Positions 25,880 through 38,720 of a stretch of DNA of 64,000 bases are shown piece by piece. Source of the DNA: Magnolia sinica (lineage: Eukaryota; Streptophyta; Magnoliopsida; Magnoliales; Magnoliaceae). Both the position numbers and the translations under genes were made by a program. The first letter of the stretch is position 1. Each line of letters starts with the position of its first letter. The stretch is taken from NCBI RefSeq assembly GCF_029962835.1, contig NC_080579.1, positions 80,307,959 through 80,371,958 of the forward strand. Direction: 5' to 3'. The notes beneath the pieces were generated by a model that did no database searches, was not told the origin of the DNA, and saw only the letters and a list, made by a program, of their open reading frames with translations.

Positions 25880-26890
25880 CCGTCCGTCTATGCCCCCTGC
25901 TCGACTATCCGCCTCATCTATCACCTTTGGCCCTTTGCTCTTGAGTCTCGACTCTCTCAATCTCTCTCTTACTCTTACCTATCAGCCTTTGGCTCCCTGC
26001 TCGGCTGTCCGGCTCTGCACAGACTTGGCCGCAACAGTCTAATCAGCCTTTGTCCGGTCACCTTAGTGAATTGATTAGTATATTTATGAATTTGTGACTT
26101 TGTGAATTGATTCGTGAATTTATTTCGCTTATCAACCTATGACTCCCTACCCAGTTGTCCACCTCTACATAAACTCGACCTCCACTGTCCGATCCGTTAT
26201 TGTCCAATCACTTTTTTCGAGCAAAACAGAGTAACCCATAGTTCGCCAATGTTTAGTCACCTTAGTGAATTAATTAGTATATTTCCAAATTTATTAGTGA
26301 ATCAATTAATATATTTATGAATTTGTGAATTAATTAGTATATTTGTGTAAAGGTAGATTTATTTTTTTGAAAAATTGTAGGACCACAAAACCAATGGCCA
26401 CATGCAACTAGATTACTCGTTGGGAGCAACATATTAATGTATAGAGCCGGACATGAGTTGAGCTAGCGCGTTTGGCTCTCACGACTTGGCTTGAACTAGC
26501 TTGATTCGACTCGGATCGAATGTTGGTTTCAAACCAAGTTGAGTCATTGCTTTAAGCTTGAAAGATTTTCGAGCCAAGCTCAAGCTGACCCTAGTTTGAT
26601 TCGGCTTGGTTCGGAGTTTAGATCATTTCAACTCGGTTTGAGTTTGATTCGGCTCGGCTTGTTTCTAATTAATACACACACACCTTAAGGAATGGGCGTC
26701 CGTTTTTCATTCCACCTAATTCTAAAATTTCGTCTCTTTTGATTTCTCAAATTTTCACTTCATTCCTGCTCGTCGAGTCTTGACAACCAGCTCCTCTTGA
26801 CTAAACGACTCACCTTGCCTGTCCACCTCACCTCCGACCCTCTGCTCTTGACTCTCTCACTCTCACGTTTTCATCTTCTTACGTCTCTGT
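24250..26890. repeat. ~1.0-1.1-kb tandem repeat, about 2.5 units
   Basis: Units begin near 24250, 25236 and 26366, and share the same order: GTAGGA.CACAAAACCAATGG, ATTACTCGTTGG, GATCGAA.GTTGG, CTTGTTTCTAATT, GGGCGTCTGTTTTTCATT and GTGAATTGATTAG. The third stops after CTCTTGACTCTCTCACTCTC. Simple repeats have grown at matching places: C20 at 24732-24751 and (CT)n at 25725-25779 and 25834-25876. No protein is encoded. Confidence 0.75.
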
Positions 26891-27766
26891 TATCTCACGT
26901 CCCATTTTTATATAGGCAACTCCCACTGCCCTCTCATTTCACATGTGTGTATGCACACATGTGAAGTAATCATGCATTGTCTTTCTATTTCCTTTCTAGA
27001 AGCATCATGTTACCGACTCCTATACTCCATAAGACTCTGCACACGCTGTCGTGATTCACTTTTTAGGATATGATAGGCACTATTAACTAAAGGACATAAT
27101 AAAACAAACACTTATTTACATAAAATGACATTTAAGTAAATGTCCATTTACTTTGAGTTATTTTATATAAATAAGCAAATACATCCAAATTCTCAACAAT
27201 TAAAAATATTATTTTTTAGATAAAAAACAAATTGTAACTTTTTGACATTTAATTTTTTTTTTGAACTTTTAAATGACAAAGTTTTCTTTCAATCTTAATA
27301 GTTTATAAGTTTTGTTATATTAAAATAGCGCTAAACAATGAAAAATGGTAAAAAAATGTTTTCAAGTTAAGATTTACATTTTTACCAAAATAAAAAACAA
27401 GCATTGATAGACAATTGATGAATGGATAATTAAATAAATAATTAGATAAATGATTAGATGAATGAACTATTTATATTGTCAAATTGGTGGTTCAAATTGT
27501 TATGTGAATAGATGTTTGGGATAAGAAGGTTAATGAATAAATGTCTTAGAATCCACATGAGAGTTGAAGGGTTACCACTAGTAAGTCAAGGGTGAGAAAC
27601 GAGAGAATGGTTTAAGGGTGTGGGCAAGTGTACCCTTAGATTTTCTAAGGATTTTGTACACGTGTGTAAGGCCCTTAGATCGAGATTTCAAGGGTAGGCT
27701 AAGCATATATATAGGTAGCGATTTTGTATACGTGTGTGAGTCCTTAGATTACACGTGTATCTAGGC

Positions 27767-27770
27767 TATA

Positions 27771-27843
<73 letters not shown>
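27767..27843. repeat. Long (TA)n microsatellite
   Basis: About 77 bases of TA with one phase break. The flanks (26891-27766 and 27844-28185) are AT-rich, with no gene or family recognised. Confidence 0.95.
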
Positions 27844-27845
<2 letters not shown>

Positions 27846-28189
27846 TGGTGGGGTGGAGGTTGAGCTGTCAAATGAAGGTGTATATAAACAAATACGATAG
27901 TTTCTTGGTTGATTTATTATGATCAAGTGGTTCAAAAATGAAGTAAATGATCAAATAACTTAATTTTGGTGTTGAATGGCTATTTCAGCAGTTTGTTTAA
28001 TGAATAGTTAATTATATTATTATGTGTAAATATATATAAGAATAAGTGTTTTTAGGTGTACACTTCTATCAATTATTTCTTTCGAGTTCAATAAATATTT
28101 ATTCACTAAAGTCTACACTAAGATATACGGGTGAATGATTGTGGAAATAGGTTAATCCTTGTAAATAGGTAATTACATTGTGGAAATAT

Positions 28190-28425
28190 CGGCTTGATAC
28201 AAAACTTCTGTGGCCCTCGAGAAGTTTTCAATAGTAAGAGTTTAATCCTCATTGTGTGGTCCATTTGAGCTCTAGATCTGCCTCAATTTTAGACTTATGC
28301 CCTAAAATAATATGAAAAAAATGGATCCACGGTGTGGATAAAACCCACACCTAACGGTGGCCACTCAGAGCCCCTGCCCGTGCTAAGCTCCGGACGGACG
28401 CGGGTAGTACCCAATCGTCCATAAA
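28190..28425. mobile_element. Foldback-family right arm
   Basis: It carries the GTGTGGTCCATTTGAGC, TAAAATAATATGAAAAAAATGG, GGTGTGGATAAAACCCACAC series and a CCTGCCCGTGC..GGACGCGGGTAGTA tip like that of the element at 48747. The left arm is missing. Confidence 0.55.
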
Positions 28426-28867
28426 AGGGTGGGCATGGACCAACCCTTTTCATCCAATTGATAAGCCCAGGGGTGTGGTCTCCTGGACGGTTGTTGCAAG
28501 ATATGTTGGAATTGTATCCGTTGGATCTGGGGTAATGCATGAATGATCCTAACCATTTATAAAATGGGGATTACCTTGGATGGAGGGAAAAAAAACTCTT
28601 CTACCCTTTGATCATTAAACTATTTTCTTTTTAATATGGACCATTTTCCTTTAAATGTTATTTTGTGGATCTCTCAATAGAAATTTATAAAATTTTTTAA
28701 GGGTTTTAAGGCTACCAACAGCAAAGCTATTATAACTTATTAGATCAATGGCTTGGACCACCTAAATGATATAGTTCCAATGGGACTCAAAAACTCATAT
28801 GGACTCATTTGGCCCGACTTACCTGAGCCGAGGGTGACTTTGGACGTTATTGAACCGGATTGGGTCT

Positions 28868-28949
28868 GAATCTGAGCCTAGACTCACCTGAGTCTTAAAA
28901 ACAATGGTGAATCTGAGCCTAGACTCACCTGAGTCTTAAAAACAATGGT
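28868..28949. repeat. 41-bp tandem duplication
   Basis: GAATCTGAGCCTAGACTCAC and the bases after it occur twice, exactly, with a period of 41. The surrounding 28426-29789 region has no recognised gene. Confidence 0.85.
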
Positions 28950-29789
28950 GACCAATGAATTGTAATCTGTTGAGACTCGACCCAACTCGATCTAACTCAA
29001 TTCGAGTTGGAATACGAATCTGCAACACTTCTTATGGTAGAAGTGGTGAGTAGTACCAGGTTTTTGTTTTGGATTTTGGGTTGGAACGGGTTGCGTTATC
29101 TAGCCCAGCCCATTGATAACCTACGAGCCAGATTAGGTCCGGTTCAACCTCGAGCCAGACCAGCTAGCCATTTATTATGGCCCAATTAACCTGTGGGCCA
29201 ACTGGACCCATTGCCACATTAGTTTCTCAACCATCAACCGTTAAGGAGAATAATGTAAAAGTCTGTCGTAGTCCACCTCCATGGGAATACTCTCCCTTGG
29301 GCACTAAAATGTATATGGAGCCCATGGGCCATATGATCAGAACCATCAGTTAGAGGTCCCCACCATGGATTGTTAGGTGCAAAACACTACCAATCGGATC
29401 AGCCGTTGGATCCTACCATGAATCTGAACAGTTGCTAGTTTCGTCCATTTGCACGCCACTGATTACACTGTCCGATCAATGACATTTTAGATCTGTGCAA
29501 CTCATGGTTGGGCCTACAAAAAGAGCAGCACAGATCCGTATATGTATTTGTATGGTAGAGATATGAGGGGCCAATTGCTCCCTTGTCCTCAGGGGATCCT
29601 GTTGGTTGGGCCTTAAGGCCCATGGGTTGAAGTCGGGTCTTGATAACCTTAACCCAGTGGGCCCAACCCAACTCAAACTGATCCGTTAGCTTGTGGAGCA
29701 GGCTAGGCCTAGACTCAGGTCATTAGCTTATGGACTGGACATGGCCATTTCTCAGCCAAAATAGATATTGAGCTTATGAGTCTAGCCTA

Positions 29790-30290
29790 AGGAATGAATC
29801 CTTTGGAGCCCACATTGATGTATGTATTCTATCCACACCGGCCAGATCATTTTAGGGCATGATCCCAAAATTGAAGCATATCCAAATCTCAAATGGATCA
29901 CACTACAAGAAATAGCGGGGATTGAATGCCAACCATTGAAAACTTCTTGGTGACCACAGAAGTTTTGGATTAAGCTGATGTTTGTGTTTTCCCTTAATCC
30001 ATGTCTGTGTGACCTTATGAATAGGTTAGATGACAGATAAGTATCACTGTAAGCCCTAGTAAGGTTTCAACTGTGGACATCATTATCCCACTGTTTCCTA
30101 TGGTGTGGTCCACTTGAGCATTACATATGCTTCAATTTTAGGCTCATGTCCTAAAATGCGCAGGAAAAAAAAAAGATGGAAGTGTGGATAATGACATTTA
30201 CATCATGGTGGGCTCCACAAAGTTTACTCAGCACGCTATAGCCTACTAAGTTACTCAGTACACAATCCGCCTCGTTACAACTTTGGCGGG
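29790..30290. mobile_element. Foldback-family element
   Basis: The left arm begins GGAGCCCAC.TTGATGTATG and the right arm ends TACATCATGGTGGGCTCCAC, with inverted TTTTAGGGCATGA and CATGTCCTAAAAT cores. The central GACCTTATGAATAGGTTGGATG segment matches the family. Confidence 0.65.
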
Positions 30291-31265
30291 TCTGAATTTG
30301 GTAAGCCAACCCATCCACTTTAATGGCTCAGGTCCATCTCTAGGACCCATTTATCACATGGGTTGGGTTTGGGCAGGTTTATGTTAGGTATAAAAATTGC
30401 AATTGAGTTTTCACACAAATAAAATTTCAAGTGGTTAGGGTAGTTCAATTTGTGTGATTTTTTGTATATTTTTTTATTGACAATGAGGCTTATGATTTGT
30501 AAGGTCTAGATTATTACAAGTAGTGGATGTGCCGACAATCGATACTTTAGATCTTCAAAGATTCTGATGTCCCCTCAAATATCCTCTTTCTACATATCCA
30601 ATCATGTTAATCCCACCCAAAAAGAAGATAATACAATGAGAAAGAGAGGGATGTGATGCATGGTATTCCGTTAATTGGGGCTTTATAAAAGTTTGTTAAA
30701 CAGACTTTTATAAGTACGTTCGCCTCTGATTCTTCATTTGGCGCAGTAGTTATACAACCAAATCATTAGATGGCCCCACCTTTAACCTAACTCAACCAAC
30801 CCTTGGATTTGGTTACTCATGATCAACGGGTTTGGATAAATGTATTTATTTACGACAGTTGATGCATCCATTCATGTACCATTCACATTGATTTTATAGC
30901 ATTTTATTCATTTATTTGTAACTATTATTTGTTTTATGATATAAAGATATTTCTACATCATCCATGTTTATTATTTATTGATTGAGGATTATTTGGGCAC
31001 TGTCGGGCTTAACATGGAGTATCATCTTTTAGAAAAAGAAAATATTGTCGGCGTAAATGGAAAGTGTCAAACAATCCATTGCTCTAAAAACTGAAGTTCT
31101 TAAAAGATGGTGTATTAATGTATATCAAGAGACTTTAACACTTCTTCAAACCTGTGGGGTGGAACTCTGCACCAAAATATATTGGGCAAGGGTGGAAGGA
31201 CACTCACAACTCACATCATAAATGATCCTTCGTTGGAGAATAAATTAGGAAGGCATATTAAAGAA
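30291..31265. other. No feature recognised
   Basis: AT-rich with no long frame and no repeat similarity noticed. Confidence 0.35.
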
Positions 31266-34200
31266 GCGTTTGGATCTTAAGTTGCTTAAGATAAACTACT
31301 TAGTACACAAGTAGCTTATCTTAGTTTCTACCTACTTATCAAGAAGATAAGTATTTTTGGCAAACACTTGGTGAGCAACATCAATCAATATCAAATTAAC
31401 CGAATCATCGAACTGGTTCAATTCGAGTTCGATTTAAGTTGGGTTTGATCCAAGTCGTGTCGAGCTCCGACAAAGCTTGTAACACCCTGAAAATTGGGGG
31501 TCATGCATACACTTGAATCCCAAGTTCCCGGATAATACTTATAACCGATTTTTGTTAATTTGTGTTTAATCAGGTTTAAATGCACAGTATGGAATTACTG
31601 AAAACATGAAGCACAATCACAACTAGTCTACTGAAATGAAACAAGTCCAAAAATTATAATTATGGGTCGCACAAGGCGTTGTCCAACAAAATTACAAAAT
31701 GTGTCTAAAGAATGGTGAGCTGAATCCAACACCCAGCGATCCAAGCTCTGTCTACTAGACCGATGGAGAACCGCCCATCAGCTGGAAGTAGGACATCTCG
31801 TCCTCCTCATCAAGACTCGTGCCACCAGGCTCCTCGTACTCAGCGTCACCTGCAACTACTGAAGAGTCTGGTTGGTGTTTTAAAACATCGTCCTAGAGTG
31901 GGAGTGAGTGATCAACTCAGTGCGTGCTATTAATCTTAAGTTACAACAGACATCAATTATATTGTAAATTTAATGAAAGGCGAACATCCATAAATCCTTA
32001 ACTAATCTTGTTAATAAATATGCATGATAAATGATATGATACATGACCTCACCACAACAATCCCTCAAGCAACTCTGTCTAACGATCGCACATGACCAGC
32101 ACTCCCTCATTGCGACCTCAATTGCCGAGTCGCCAAAACCTAAGTAATGCAATGCATGAATAATGTTAACCGAGTATTTAGTTAATTCCGCTCATCCAGC
32201 AGATTAGGAAAACTAGTACACCTCACGATATCAATGCCCATAACTAGTTGCGAGGCCAAGTCCCCTCGACGTGCGAGGCCAAGACCCTGCGATCCTTGAT
32301 CCCATCGGGTTCCCCATCTCCAATTTCAAGCACATGAGGAGTGCTAGGAAAGGGATCGCTCGCACTCACTACGAGGAGGCTCGTCACCTCATCGTAGGCC
32401 GACAGCTCGAACATAGTGTCACATTCTACCATGCCCGGCTCACGAGTCGGTGGATCGGTTTCAATTTGGTTATCAATGGGTTACAATGGTTGAAGGGTGT
32501 TCAAGGTTCCATACATATGTGAGCAGACAGGGTTAACAAAAATGATTGGTCAGTAAGTAGACTAAACCGCATGGGTTTAGGAGAGTACGTGACAGACAAC
32601 ATTGGGTACAAGCGACCCATGTAGTCCAACTACTGTCGCCCATGCGCACCCGCCCCAAATCCACGGGTTTAGCCTCAGGATAGTCCTACCAACGGGACCA
32701 CCGTTTCTCTCCTCAAATTCTTGACCAATCCAAGGGTTTAATAGTATTCAATAACATTTCAATAATCAGGGTTATCAACTAACATAATCAGTATCATGCA
32801 TTTATATTTTCCAAACCAAAAATCTAGATTTTCTATAAGGCAATACTAACAATATTATGAAATAAAGGTGCATGTGTTGTGTGGGTTAGTGAGGAAGACA
32901 ATCATTTCATATATCTCCTAATACCAAAATATACACAAGGGTTAATGCATCAAACATGTTATAGGAAAACACCAAACAAGAATCGAGCAAAGATTGTACA
33001 AACAATCATCAATTGCATACCCAATCATGTTGAGGAAGATCAAACATTCTATCACATTCCATTTTAATTTGGGGAGGATCTAAAGTGTAAGGTTTTATCT
33101 AGGTTTTTCTACATTACCCAAATACATCATCTATCAAGCAAAATCATTAGATTCATATTAAAATTGGTGCAAGGCCACATAAGATTAATAGTCCACACCT
33201 ATGAGTCATTGAGAGCTCTAGGAAATGATCTAGGGTTGCCAAGCACGCGGGTGGATTCGTAGAGATCCTAAGTCAAATGAACTTGCATGTTAGGGTTACA
33301 TGTAAATCCTAGTTCGACACAAAAGATTACAAAAAGATGGGTGCTTACCTCCCCAATCGGTTGGAAATGGAGCTTAGAGTTGTGGATGTGAGAGAAAAGA
33401 AAGGGAAGATGGATTTCTAGATCTCACCTCCCTTGGGCCCACCTTTCTTTCCCTTCTTCCTTCTCTCCTTCTCTCTTTCTCCTCTTTTCTCCTCTTTCTC
33501 TCTTTCTTTTCTCTAGGGAAAATTCGTATGGGGAGAGGAGGGGCCCAAATGAGACCCTTTTATAATTCCAGGTTTGGTGTAAATGGCCCCAAGGGCTAGG
33601 TTTTTACTATATTAGCCCTCTAGGAGGGTCTTTCTAAGCTCTAGGCCCCACTACGTGATGTACATATTGATATATACCGTAGGATAGTTAGCCCTAATGA
33701 CGATCTACGTGTGGACATGTTTGGCTTGCCATTTGGATGCGTCGATCGACAGATATGATTAGAAGTCTGTTCAATGGTCACCGATGGTTGATCAGGGCCG
33801 CAGCTATACGGATATGAGCAGGGAAATATTCTTACTCAACGTATGAAGTTTGGTAGTAAACTGACGGTCCGAAATCCTCAACTTTGCATAAGAGTAGACG
33901 ACCCAAGTCACTTAAGTTTCAGCTTCATCCTCTAGGGTATTTGCATTTCTCATGCACTTGTCCTTTGGCTCAAGTTGAGTGGTTCTGGATAGTACCCAAG
34001 TCCGACTTCTACGATAGACGTCAAGCCCAGTAAGACGAACATTATTCTATAGTTTTGGTACTAGTGGCCCACTAACGAGCGGTTTAAGGCTTGTTCGGAA
34101 AATCGAGGCATTTTTGGAATGAATTTGGTAGTGAGATTTCTCGTGAGCAATGATTAGAGTTTGGATGAACTATGTTCATAGTGTGGCCTATTTATAACTA

Positions 34201-34830
34201 GTAAAAGTGAAGATTTGATTATGATTACTCTAAACCGTCAATTTTAGGCTAAAAGAGTAACGGGGTTGATTTAGTCTATTAGTCAAGATCCGGGCCTTAT
34301 CTGACTCGGCCTCGGGTAGATCTTTAATTTAGTTATGATTGTCTTGATTAATTAGCGATGAGTCGGTTAAATTTTGAGCCCTATGTGAGTAAATCATGGG
34401 GCTAAAGTTGATGTTCAAGTGATCGGGCGGATTCGTTGGCTTCCTACGGTTGATTAATCGGACTTGTGCGGTTCTTTACTGATTCTCCCGCGTATAAACT
34501 ATCATTGAGTACCAATGGTCAATAAGTGGTAATATAAGTTAATTACATTTTAAAAAAATTTAAAGATTTTTAGAAATCCAAAACAGTGAAAATCCAGGAT
34601 GTTACAAAGGTCGAAATTTGTTCAAAATTTTTTTGAACTCAAAAAATCAACTCAACTCGGCTCAAACTCGGTTTCGATAAAAAGTAGAAAAGCTTAAAAA
34701 AACATTAACTGATTATATACTTTTAAGTAAAAAAGTTACTTATAACTAAGCATGAATTAAACTTACTTATATGAAATAAGTTACCTATCTACTGGTATAA
34801 GTAGAAAAAGTAACTTGGTGGTATCCAAAC
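31266..34830. mobile_element. Candidate TIR element split by a solo LTR
   Basis: GCGTTTGGATC near 31266 and GTATCCAAAC at 34821-34830 are inverted ends. AAGTAGCTTATCTTAG-type and TAAGTAGAAAAAGTAAC-type sequence lies just inside. Between them lies AT-rich, GGCTCAACTCG-type sequence into which the LTR at 31478 inserted. No clear target duplication is seen. Confidence 0.3.
31478..34606 (-). mobile_element. Solo LTR, reverse orientation, same family as the LARD
   Basis: Read on the minus strand, it runs from TGTAACATCC to GGGTGTTACA, matching the 8595-11733 LTR along its length (3129 bp). No second LTR, primer site or interior flanks it. The flanking 5-mers are AAGCT and AAGGT (4 of 5 match), consistent with an aged target duplication and LTR-LTR recombination. 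Confidence 0.85.
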
Positions 34831-34902
34831 GGTCCGAATGGACTTTAACATATAAAAACTAAGAAACCCACATTAGTAACTAATTTTGCTTAAGACCCAA
34901 CC

Positions 34903-37697
34903 CTTAACATCCCGTCTAATTAGTACAGAGTTCTGGGGCGTTCACGTAGGATTTTTCGCAAGACCATTCGTTTAAACCACTCATGGTAGGGTATCACAAG
35001 TTAATTAACCTAGGATTAGCCCATTAAAATAGACCAGACAGGTCATGATAGGATTCGGTGCGGGTCGTCAAGCCAGATGACTCGTCTGTACTTAGCAATA
35101 GCCCATGTGGGTTATACCGCGACGCGGGAAGGTCAGAAAATTATAAAAATTTAGGGAAGCATTGGCCTCACTGGGCTTATGGTGTATCACGGACCACGGA
35201 CTCATTAGACACCCAAAAGTTAATTATTCATGCCATTCCAGCAGCACTTGTCAACCCCACCAAGGTCCGAATTTGAATCTGACACTTGTAAGTAAAACTG
35301 AAAGGTGAGACATTTCGGTCATCGGATTTCTTCAAAAATTATAGTGAAGGACTAATGTATTTTTCTACGCCCGTCCACAAACTCTGGGACCCGATCGTGG
35401 AACAATGACCGTTGATCGCAAATCGGACCCTTGTGACCAAACCCCATATCCGATCGTTCTCAAATTTTGCATGGCCCTTCATCGGACCATGGAGCACCTA
35501 TTCTATAAGTTTCATGGCCATAGAGCCACTAGAAATGCTCCAATCACTAGAACGGACCCCACAGGGCCCTTTAAGGTCGAAATCGTTTACTTAGGCCCCA
35601 TATCTGTTCATCCGTTTGTCCCCAAATTTTTTATGGCCCTTTATTGGGCCATAAGGCACCTACACACTAAATTTGGTGGCCAATGGGGTGTTAGGGCCCC
35701 CCAACATTAATAAGGGGTCCTAGAGGGCCATTGTGGGTATTTTAGGAAAGTTAAGGCCAAATGGCCCAAGTTTAGGAAATAAATTCCTAACCCTTATCTC
35801 ATAACTCTCAACACAATTACCATTGCCAAGGGAGTAAATGGAGAGCAAAGAGGAGAAAGAGAGAGTGAAGGAGAGCTAAGGTGGACCTTAGATCGAGGTG
35901 GGGCCTAAGGGAATCAACCCTTTCGACTCCTTATCCTTTCTCCAAAGGAAACTCTACACCATAACCTCAACAATCATCTGTGGGTTGTATAGGTAAGATC
36001 CTTCACCCATTATTCTTGAAATTCCATATATTAAGAAGAAGTTGTCATGAAATGCTAACATGCAAGAGCATGTTCTAGGGATTCCGGCTGATCGACCTAA
36101 AGGCCCTCATTCCTAGGTCGTTTTTCGAACCTCCAACAATCCATAGGTGCGGACTATTATTCTTAGGTGGCCTAGCACCAATTTTAGTACGAGTTTAATG
36201 ATTTTGATTGCTTTGATGTTATATTTGAAATTCTACAGAAACCCTAGGAATCATATGTTTGTTGGAATGGTATGGATGTGCATGCTTAGCTCCAAATTTG
36301 GTGTTGATCTTGTCTCTCACATTATATTAAGTATGGATGATAGTATGCTCATGTTTACTTGATTCCTTTCCCTCATATGTGATGCTTCATTGTGTGTATG
36401 ATTTATTACCCATGTGTCTGTGATTTCTTAAGATGGGGAAAGTGCTTAACTTCCTCACAAACCCACACACTCACACGCACTTTGCTTCTTGATAATGTTT
36501 ACTTGCTTGGTAGGAGTATTAGTTTTGCATGGCTGAGATACATGAGAATATAATATTGATGTGTTAGATGATAACCTGGATAGTTGGCAGGGTATGGATC
36601 ACCCTCACACTCTTGGGTTAGTTAGGAACATGAGGAGAGACGGTAGCCCAATCGGTAGGACTATGATAGGGTTGGATCCGTGGGTTTGGGCGGGTGTGTT
36701 CGGGTGGCTGTAGTTTGACTACATGGGTCCCTTGTGCCCGATGTCACTCGTCTCCCGCTCGCCTGACTCATGCGGTCTAGCCTACGGTCTGACCAACCTT
36801 GTTTGTTAACCCTTTTACTCACATATGTATGGAACTTGGGACACCCTACCATCGCAAGTGGCCCACCAATAACCGATTGCAACTGGTCCACAGTCTCGTG
36901 AGCCAGACATGGTGGAATGGGACACTGTGTCTGAGCTGTCGGCCTGCCCTCGGGTGCGGCGCCTCCCTATAGTGACCGCGAGTGATCCCTTTCTCTCGGC
37001 ATTCCTTATGTGCTTGAAGTAGGGGATGAGGAACCTGATGGGATCACGGACCACGGGATTTCGACTATATGCGTTAGGGGGTCTTGGCCTCGCAACCAGT
37101 TTAAGGCATTGATACGTGGGGTGTATTAGATTCCCCAACCTGATGGATGAATGAACTTAACTAATAACTCAGCTAACACGATCGCATTGCATCGCATTAA
37201 TTAGGGTGGCGACTCGGAAGTCGAGGTCACTCTGAGGGAGTGTGGTCATACGCGATCGTTAGATGGAGTTGCTCGAGGGAGCGTTGTGGCGAAGGCATAA
37301 ATCATATCACCTTGCATACATGCATTTTAATAAGTATTGCTAGGTGTTGATGATTGACTGTTTTTCATTAAGTTCATATTATAATTGATGCTTGTTATAA
37401 CTTGAGACTAATAACACCCGCTGAGTTGATCACTTACTCCCACTCTGGGATGGTGTTTTAAAACACAAACCAGACCCGTTCATAGATGCAGGTAACTCAG
37501 GGCTTGAGGAGCCTGGCGAGGCGAGCTTCGAGGAGGAGGACGAGCTGTCCTACTTCCAGTTGATGGACGGTTCTCTGCCAACTTGAGAGGCAGGATTGGA
37601 TCGCTGAGCAGGGGGCTCAATTCTATTCTTTTTGGATTTGTTATTCTTTGCGATTTTGTTAGGTAACGTCATGTGCGACCCATTCATTCTTTTGGAC

Positions 37698-37749
<52 letters not shown>

Positions 37750-37919
37750 CTATTCGGTCTTTTTCATTTCAGTGGACTTGTGTGGATGTACTTTATGTTC
37801 CAGGAGATTCTAGGCTGTGCGTTTAGACTGGATCGCATATTAATGAAAACCGGCGATAAGTGACCCCGGGAACTCGAGAGTCGAGTATATACACGACCCC
37901 CGATTTCCAAGGCGTTACA
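34903..37919 (+). mobile_element. Solo LTR, diverged subfamily
   Basis: The end GGCGTTACA and the 3' half parallel the LARD LTR: ATCCATAGGTGCGGACTATT, ACATGGGTC, TGGTGTTTTAAAACAC and GAGGAGGACGAGCTGTCC. The 5' half differs. A perfect CAACC duplication flanks it (34898-34902 and 37920-37924). The first two bases read CT instead of TG. It contains a (TA)n tract at 37701-37747 and a GA-rich leader near 35834-35880. Confidence 0.8.
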
Positions 37920-38247
37920 CAACCAGGTTTAGATGAGGTCCATTTTGATCCAACACAAAACAAACCTAAGTATTAAGTTGAGGTTGGGTGTGGTTGATTT
38001 TGAGGGGACCGAGCCCTTCTCTTTTTCTCATCGATCTCCATGTATTGTGGGTGAGAATCCCAACAACAACTTCAAAATGGAACATTTCGATGGAGGGTGA
38101 GAGATTGGAATACGGTGACATGCGTCCATTGGGTGCACAATCCATTCCCTTTTAGATACACGGAACTGGTCACCTTCAGCCGGCTGCATTTTAACTTAGC
38201 ATCCAGCCCCCATTGTTTTTGGGCATGAGTTCGATGGATCCCTGAAT

Positions 38248-38680
38248 GTAGATCCCACCATGATTTATGTGCCTTACATCCACAGCGTCTACCAATTTTG
38301 ATAGCTTATTTTAAAGCGTGATCTTAAAATGATAGACCATGCCACACAATACAGTGGTGATTGAATACCCACCATAAAATAATAATAATAATAATAATAA
38401 TATAAAAAAAATCTTGGAGCCACCGAAATGTTTAGTTTCCATCCAATGTATTGATAAGGTCACAAAGTCCTAGATGAAGGGATCATACAAATATCATCTT
38501 GATTTAAAACTTTTGCAGCCAATGAAAAGATTTTATAAATGGGCAAACACCACTGTTCCTATGATGTGGTCTACCAAAGACTTGTATTTTCTTTGTTTTT
38601 TTAGAACATGTCCTAAAATGAGCTTTCAAATTGGATGAACAGTGTGTATGTAAGGCAAATATATCACAATGGCCCTACAG
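38248..38680. mobile_element. Foldback-family element
   Basis: Inverted arms run from GATCCCACCATGATTTATGTG to ATATCACAATGGCCCTAC. A short (AAT)n run lies at about 38378-38402 in the middle. The central GATAAGGTCACAAAG part is the family's middle segment. Confidence 0.6.
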
Positions 38681-38720
38681 CCACGGATCCACAAAAGCAA
38701 CGCTCATATTTTGGGGCAAG

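Noticed and set aside
25429..25944. 171-codon open frame
   Set aside because: It consists largely of Ser-Leu repeats from (CT)n within a tandem repeat.
26940..26963. Near-palindrome CACATGTG..CACATGTG
   Set aside because: It is short and isolated in AT-rich DNA, with no gene or element border nearby.
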